Shown here in pieces: positions 60,217-64,000 of a stretch of DNA of 64,000 nt (its first letter is position 1; every line of letters begins with the position of its first letter). The translations under genes were made by a program, and so were the position numbers. The notes beneath the pieces are model-generated. The model worked only from the letters and a program-made list of their open reading frames with translations. It did not search any database and had not been told where the DNA came from. The DNA comes from Bradyrhizobium diazoefficiens (GTDB lineage Bacteria > Pseudomonadota > Alphaproteobacteria > Rhizobiales > Xanthobacteraceae). The stretch covers positions 772,001 to 836,000 of the forward strand of contig NZ_JAFCJE010000001.1 in assembly GCF_018131185.1 (NCBI RefSeq), read 5' to 3'.

Positions 60217-60417
60217 TTAGACTTTGAGGTTCTCTGCGGAGGTCTTGCCCCGGTTTGCGATCTCTTCGTATTCCACCGTCTGCCCCTCATTGAGGGAGGA
60301 CAAACCGGCTTTCTGCACTGCCGAGATATGCACGAACACATCCTTGCCGCCCGACGCAGGCTGGATAAATCCATAACCCTTCGTCGGGTTGAACCACTTG
60401 ACCGTACCTTTAGCCAT
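60217..60417 (-). CDS. Cold-shock domain protein
   Basis: The 66-residue protein is a CspA-type five-stranded barrel: [20 protein letters not shown] contains RNP1 and [10 protein letters not shown] contains RNP2. It binds single-stranded RNA and DNA and acts as an RNA chaperone. The ATG at 60417 has GGAG 8 bases upstream. Whether it is cold-induced cannot be seen; the 5' region shows no clear cold box. Confidence 0.95.
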   Translation of the reverse strand: MAKGTVKWFNPTKGYGFIQPASGGKDVFVHISAVQKAGLSSLNEGQTVEYEEIANRGKTSAENLKV

Positions 60418-60623
60418 CACGACTTCTCCGCGGGTCTTCCTCCGAGATCTCGAACCGCCAGTCCCCGCCAACCGGCCGGTTCGGTCCTAACAGGATACGC
60501 GGAATGTGGCGGGCTTGGTAGCTCAAACCACATCGGCATTTCGCCGAATTCCGCTCAACTTCGCGGCGCTTTTACCGGTTTTGCCCGTTTTGCGGTCAAA
60601 TGGCCCGATGCTGCGTGCCTCCG

Positions 60624-60926
60624 TCAATACGTCGCGGCCAGATAATCGACGATCTTGCCGACATCGGCATCGTCGATCGGTGCGCCATAGACCTTGATCA
60701 TCTTGGTCACCTCGGCCTGCCAGAAGCCTTTCTTGTCTTTCATCGGCGGCTGCGTGGCGATGTAATCCGCCGAGTGGCAGGCGCTGCAATTGCCCTGCAC
60801 GACCTCGAGGTTGGGCCCGGGCTTGAACGCGGCGACTTCATCGGGGGTCTTGTAATTGACCGGCGCTGCAGGGGCCGAACCCACGGCGAGGGCGAGGGGG
60901 ACGGCGAGGAGAACGGTGCGCTGCAT
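60624..60926 (-). CDS. sorB: Sulfite dehydrogenase cytochrome c subunit
   Basis: The 100-residue protein has a signal peptide (residues 1-20) and a monohaem cytochrome c domain with CSACH (about residue 47) and a late Met (VTKMIKVYG) as likely axial ligand. It starts 12 bases after the molybdenum subunit stop. The ATG at 60926 gives AGGAG at 7 bases; an ATG six bases upstream has no room. It accepts electrons from SorA and passes them to the respiratory chain. Confidence 0.9.
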   Translation of the reverse strand: MQRTVLLAVPLALAVGSAPAAPVNYKTPDEVAAFKPGPNLEVVQGNCSACHSADYIATQPPMKDKKGFWQAEVTKMIKVYGAPIDDADVGKIVDYLAATY

Positions 60927-60938
60927 GCTCATTCTCCT

Positions 60939-62138
60939 TCAGGCCACGGTCACGCGGACGGTTTCGACGACGTTGCGCAGATAACCCGCCGGGTTCCAGC
61001 GCGGCGTGTCCGGCTGCGTCTCGCCGCCATTGCCGGTGGCGCGCACCTTGAGCTCATGGCTGCCTGCCGCAAGCTTCACCGGCAGCTTCCACTCGCGAAA
61101 CGAATATTTGCCGAGATCCTTGCCGAGTTTTGCGTTGGTCCAGCTCTTGCCGCCGTCGGTGGAGACCGCGACGTCCTTGATGCCCTTGCCGCCGTCGAAG
61201 GCGATGCCGCGCAGCGTCACAGCCCCCGCCTTGAGCTTGGCGCCGTCGGGGAGGCTGGTAATGAAGGAGCGGATGGTGAAGCGGTTGATCGGGATCGTCG
61301 CCTTCGGCGCCGTGCCGGGCTCGATCGCATTGTTGGGCGTATCGGGAATGCGATAGGCCGATTTCATCCAGAAGCCGTCATAGACATTGTCGATGACGGT
61401 GATCTCGTTGAGGTGCTTGACCCAGTAGGTGCCGTAATAGCCGGGCACGATCAGGCGCAGCGGGAAGCCATTGAGGAACGGCAAATCCTCGCCGTTCATG
61501 CCATAGGCCAGCATCACCTCGCCATCCCTGGCGTGATCGATATCGAGTGCCTTGACGAAGTCAGGCGTCTTGTCGCTGACCGGCCCATCCATGCCGTTGA
61601 ATGTGACCTGCCTGGCGCCGCTCTGTGCGCCGGCCATGTCGAGCACCGCCTTCAGGGGCACACCGCGCCAGCGCGCATTCCCCATGGCGCCGTTGGCGAG
61701 CTGGCCGCCGGCGACGCGCGGCTCGACGAAGCCACGGCTGTTGCCGGAACACTGCGCGACGGCGACGAGCTCCGTCGCCTTCATCTTCCGGATGTCTTTC
61801 AGCGAAAGTTTCAGCGGCTTGTCGACCTTGCCCTTCACCTCCAGCGTGAACTTGTCGGGATCGAGATTGTAGGGGAGGTCGGAGAGGTGGTAGCGCACGA
61901 AGAACGCGTTGTTGGGTGTGATCGGGCCGTCGTTGAAAATCGCGAACGGCGTCTCGAGCTGTGGCGGCCGGCTGGTCAGGCCGATCAGCGGCCGCTTCTG
62001 CGGATATTTCACCAGCGGCCGTTCGCCATTGGCGAATGGGAGCGTGACGGTGTCGCGTGCCAGAGCTTTGGTGGGATTTAGTGTGGCCGCAATCGCGGCA
62101 AAGCCCGCTCCCTTGAGCAGGTCGCGTCGATCGAACAT
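60939..62138 (-). CDS. sorA: Sulfite dehydrogenase molybdenum subunit
   Basis: The 399-residue protein has a Tat signal (FDRRDLLKGAGFAAIAATLN), the sulfite-oxidase molybdopterin domain with the Mo-coordinating Cys in AVAQCSGNSRG, and a C-terminal dimerisation domain (DVAVSTDGGKSWTNAKLG). It oxidises sulfite to sulfate in the periplasm. GGGAGGGG lies 5 bases before the ATG at 62138. It forms an operon with sorB. Confidence 0.93.
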   Translation of the reverse strand: MFDRRDLLKGAGFAAIAATLNPTKALARDTVTLPFANGERPLVKYPQKRPLIGLTSRPPQLETPFAIFNDGPITPNNAFFVRYHLSDLPYNLDPDKFTLEVKGKVDKPLKLSLKDIRKMKATELVAVAQCSGNSRGFVEPRVAGGQLANGAMGNARWRGVPLKAVLDMAGAQSGARQVTFNGMDGPVSDKTPDFVKALDIDHARDGEVMLAYGMNGEDLPFLNGFPLRLIVPGYYGTYWVKHLNEITVIDNVYDGFWMKSAYRIPDTPNNAIEPGTAPKATIPINRFTIRSFITSLPDGAKLKAGAVTLRGIAFDGGKGIKDVAVSTDGGKSWTNAKLGKDLGKYSFREWKLPVKLAAGSHELKVRATGNGGETQPDTPRWNPAGYLRNVVETVRVTVA

Positions 62139-62334
62139 CTGTCCCCTCCCGGAGCTTTGCATTGGACCAGCGGTCATCACCGCGGACCCGCGCTCATCTG
62201 TCGCAACGATCTCGACGAAGTCAATTCGCGCTTTCGCAGCGGCGCCATGCCGCTGCGTTGCAGCAGGCCGGTGTTGCGCAGTGACGATTTGGTCGTTTGA
62301 CTCGATGTCGCTGCGGGCTTTTCATCTCTCCCGC

Positions 62335-63438
62335 TCACGTCACGCGATATCGCTCCATCACGCCGCGATCCGGCTCATAGCCGAGTCCCGCGCCTGAGGG
62401 CACCGCGACATGGCCGGTGGCGTCGCTGTCCGCGCGTCCGCCCCAGAGACACGCTTCGCGATTCAGATGGAACATCTCGACGAGCCCGTCGTCGCGCGTT
62501 GCGAGCAAGTGCAGTGTCGCGAGCAGGCCTGGACCAAAGTACGGCGAGTGCGGGACGATCTTGACGCCGAGCCGATCGGCCAGCTCCGCGACCTTCAGAA
62601 ATTCGGTGATGCCGCCGACCTTGGTCACCGACGGCTGGGCGTGGCTCACCGCGCCCGCTTCCATCATCTGGCGGAATTGATACTCCGTGCAGGCATTCTC
62701 ACCGGCGGCGATGTCGAGCCCGCCATTGCTGCGGACCTCGGCGAGTCCGGCGAAATCCTCCGGCGGCCACACCGGCTCCTCCAGGAACATCGGTTGCGCG
62801 TCGCGGCAGCTCGTCGCGAACGCGATCGCCTGCTCGCGGGTCAACGGGCAGTTCATGTCGACCATCAGCGGAATGCTGGGGCCGATCGCCTTGCGTGCGG
62901 CGAACACCGCCTGCGTCGTGGTCTCGTGCAGCTTGATGGCGCCATAGCCGAGCGCGAGGGCCTTCCGGCATTCGGCTGCGATGTTCTCGGGCGAGCCGAT
63001 CCGCAGCAGGCTCGCGTAAGCCGGAATGGCCGTGCGCCTGGTCTCGCCGAGCAGGCGATGCAGGGGCATGCCCTTGATCTTCGCAGCAAGGTCCCAGAGC
63101 GCGATGTCGAGGCCGGAGATGGCGAACATGGTGATGCCGTAGCGGCCGAACAGATGCAGGTTGCGCTGGATCTGCTCCATCATTGCCGGGATGCCGGCCG
63201 CATCGGGCACCTTCAGCCCACGGGCCTGCGGCGCGATCATCTCCTCGACGGCGCTGCGCGTGGTGCGCGGGCAGACATAGGCGAAGGCATCGCCCCAGCC
63301 GGTCAGCCCGGCATCGGTCAAGACCTCGACCAGCACCATGTCGAGCGCCGTGATTGCGGATGCGCCCTGGCGGAAGCTCGCGACACCGGCGTCATAGGGG
63401 ATGCGGATATGGTGCGCACGCACATCGGTGATTTCCAT
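62335..63438 (-). CDS. Mandelate racemase/muconate lactonizing enzyme family protein
   Basis: The 367-residue protein is an enolase-superfamily enzyme: N-terminal capping domain, then a TIM barrel with metal ligands Asp (LMVDMNC), Glu (FLEEPVWP) and Glu (IAAGENAC), a barrel Lys in AIKLHETT and a catalytic-looking His in PHSPYFGPG. It abstracts a proton alpha to a carboxylate; sugar-acid dehydratase is likely but not proven. AGGGGA precedes the ATG. It is divergent from an AraC-type gene, a probable regulator. Confidence 0.88.
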   Translation of the reverse strand: MEITDVRAHHIRIPYDAGVASFRQGASAITALDMVLVEVLTDAGLTGWGDAFAYVCPRTTRSAVEEMIAPQARGLKVPDAAGIPAMMEQIQRNLHLFGRYGITMFAISGLDIALWDLAAKIKGMPLHRLLGETRRTAIPAYASLLRIGSPENIAAECRKALALGYGAIKLHETTTQAVFAARKAIGPSIPLMVDMNCPLTREQAIAFATSCRDAQPMFLEEPVWPPEDFAGLAEVRSNGGLDIAAGENACTEYQFRQMMEAGAVSHAQPSVTKVGGITEFLKVAELADRLGVKIVPHSPYFGPGLLATLHLLATRDDGLVEMFHLNREACLWGGRADSDATGHVAVPSGAGLGYEPDRGVMERYRVT

Positions 63439-63606
63439 GGCGCGGTTCCCCTTTCTCGTGAGCGGTTCGCCGGAGTTTAGCCACGAACGCCAAGGCGTTG
63501 CCAGTGGCCATTCCCGGATTATCCTCCAGCGCGGACAGCAACGCCGATCAAGCGACGCGGCCGCATGCCGCGCATCATGACGGCGCTTCGAACGAGGACG
63601 ACCGCC

Positions 63607-64000
63607 ATGAACCCGGCCCAACGCGCGCTTTGGTATATCGAGAGCCATCTGGCCGAGCCGATGACGCTCGACGAGATCGCTGCGATCTCGGGCGTGTCGC
63701 GGTTCCACATCGTGCGTGCGTTTGCCGCGGCAACCGGACTTCCGGTGATGCGGTACGCGCGCGCGCGGCGGCTGACGGAAGCGGCGCGTCTTCTCGCGAA
63801 CGGCGCGCCGAACATCCTCCGCGTCGCGCTGGAGGCCGACTACGGCTCGCACGAAGCATTCACCCGCGCGTTCCGCGATCAGTTCGGCGCCACGCCCGAA
63901 GCGGTGAGGGCGACAACGTGCGTCAGCCAGCTCAAGCTACAGGAGCCGATCCTCATGGACTCCACCATGCTCGACCATCTCGCCCCGCCGCGCTTCGAAA
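63607..64000 (+). CDS. AraC-family transcriptional regulator (3' end beyond the window)
   Basis: The open frame runs to the window edge without a stop. It starts MNPAQRALWYIESHLAEPMT and has two HTH motifs of the AraC type (LDEIAAISGVSRFHIVRAFA, and ILRVALEADYGSHEAFTRAF followed by DQFGATPEAVR). After about residue 105 comes a linker and the start of another domain (LMDSTMLDHLAPPRF), perhaps a GyrI-like effector domain as in some AraC proteins with N-terminal HTH. GAGGA is 9 bases before the ATG. Confidence 0.85.
   Translation, partial: MNPAQRALWYIESHLAEPMTLDEIAAISGVSRFHIVRAFAAATGLPVMRYARARRLTEAARLLANGAPNILRVALEADYGSHEAFTRAFRDQFGATPEAVRATTCVSQLKLQEPILMDSTMLDHLAPPRFE

Overview
The window reads as chromosomal DNA of a Bradyrhizobium-like alphaproteobacterium. 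The basis is high G+C coding DNA, a short-form PutA of 998 residues next to an AsnC/Lrp regulator, a multi-gene RpoH-type sigma factor, and several families of palindromic intergenic repeats of the kind common in Bradyrhizobium and Rhodopseudomonas. The assignment is inference from gene content; no database was searched. There is no phage, insertion sequence, CRISPR array or rRNA. One tRNA gene (tRNA-Glu, CTC) is present.

Layout. 0-8.7 kb: lytic transglycosylase, SDR oxidoreductase, single-domain response regulator, LysE exporter, a 22-residue Lys/Ala peptide gene with its own terminator, a GGDEF diguanylate cyclase, an exported amidase, a repeat block, rpoH, and an RluA-type pseudouridine synthase whose start codon overlaps that of a divergent membrane protein gene. 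8.7-18.2 kb: tRNA-Glu, a NERD/UvrD-like helicase, a lipoprotein hydrolase, a repeat-rich gap, a D-aminoacylase-like amidohydrolase tightly followed by a COG0523 GTPase, two small Cys-motif proteins and a chemoreceptor. 18.4-25.9 kb: a single-chain acyl-CoA carboxylase, a sigma54 activator, and an oppositely oriented flavin reductase/LLM monooxygenase pair preceded by an excellent -24/-12 promoter and repeated GTCTC/GAGAC half-sites. 25.9-29.3 kb: dgoK, dgoA and a PoxB-like enzyme. 29.3-42.4 kb: thioesterase, a protein made of a Lon N-domain joined to a Clp N-domain with no ATPase, a NylA-like amidase next to a cyanuric acid hydrolase/barbiturase homologue, tex, an HtrA-like pseudoprotease coupled to a LuxR-type regulator, a Tat-exported VOC protein, a DapA-family lyase and an intact HtrA. 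42.5-54 kb: an orphan molybdenum hydroxylase subunit, an acyl-CoA dehydrogenase/enoyl-CoA hydratase operon, a LemA-TPM-TPM operon, and exported proteins of unknown function. 53.8-64 kb: a GST gene divergent from a TetR gene over a perfect palindrome, a CoA transferase, putA/putR, a cold-shock gene, sulfite dehydrogenase sorAB, an enolase-superfamily gene and the start of an AraC-type regulator cut by the window edge.

The genes mostly serve catabolism of amino acids, sugar acids, acyl-CoAs and cyclic amides, plus envelope maintenance and protein quality control. The three most interesting loci are the Lon-N/Clp-N chimera (31215-32441), the pseudoprotease/LuxR pair (37814-39039), and the sigma54-controlled monooxygenase locus (21935-25860).
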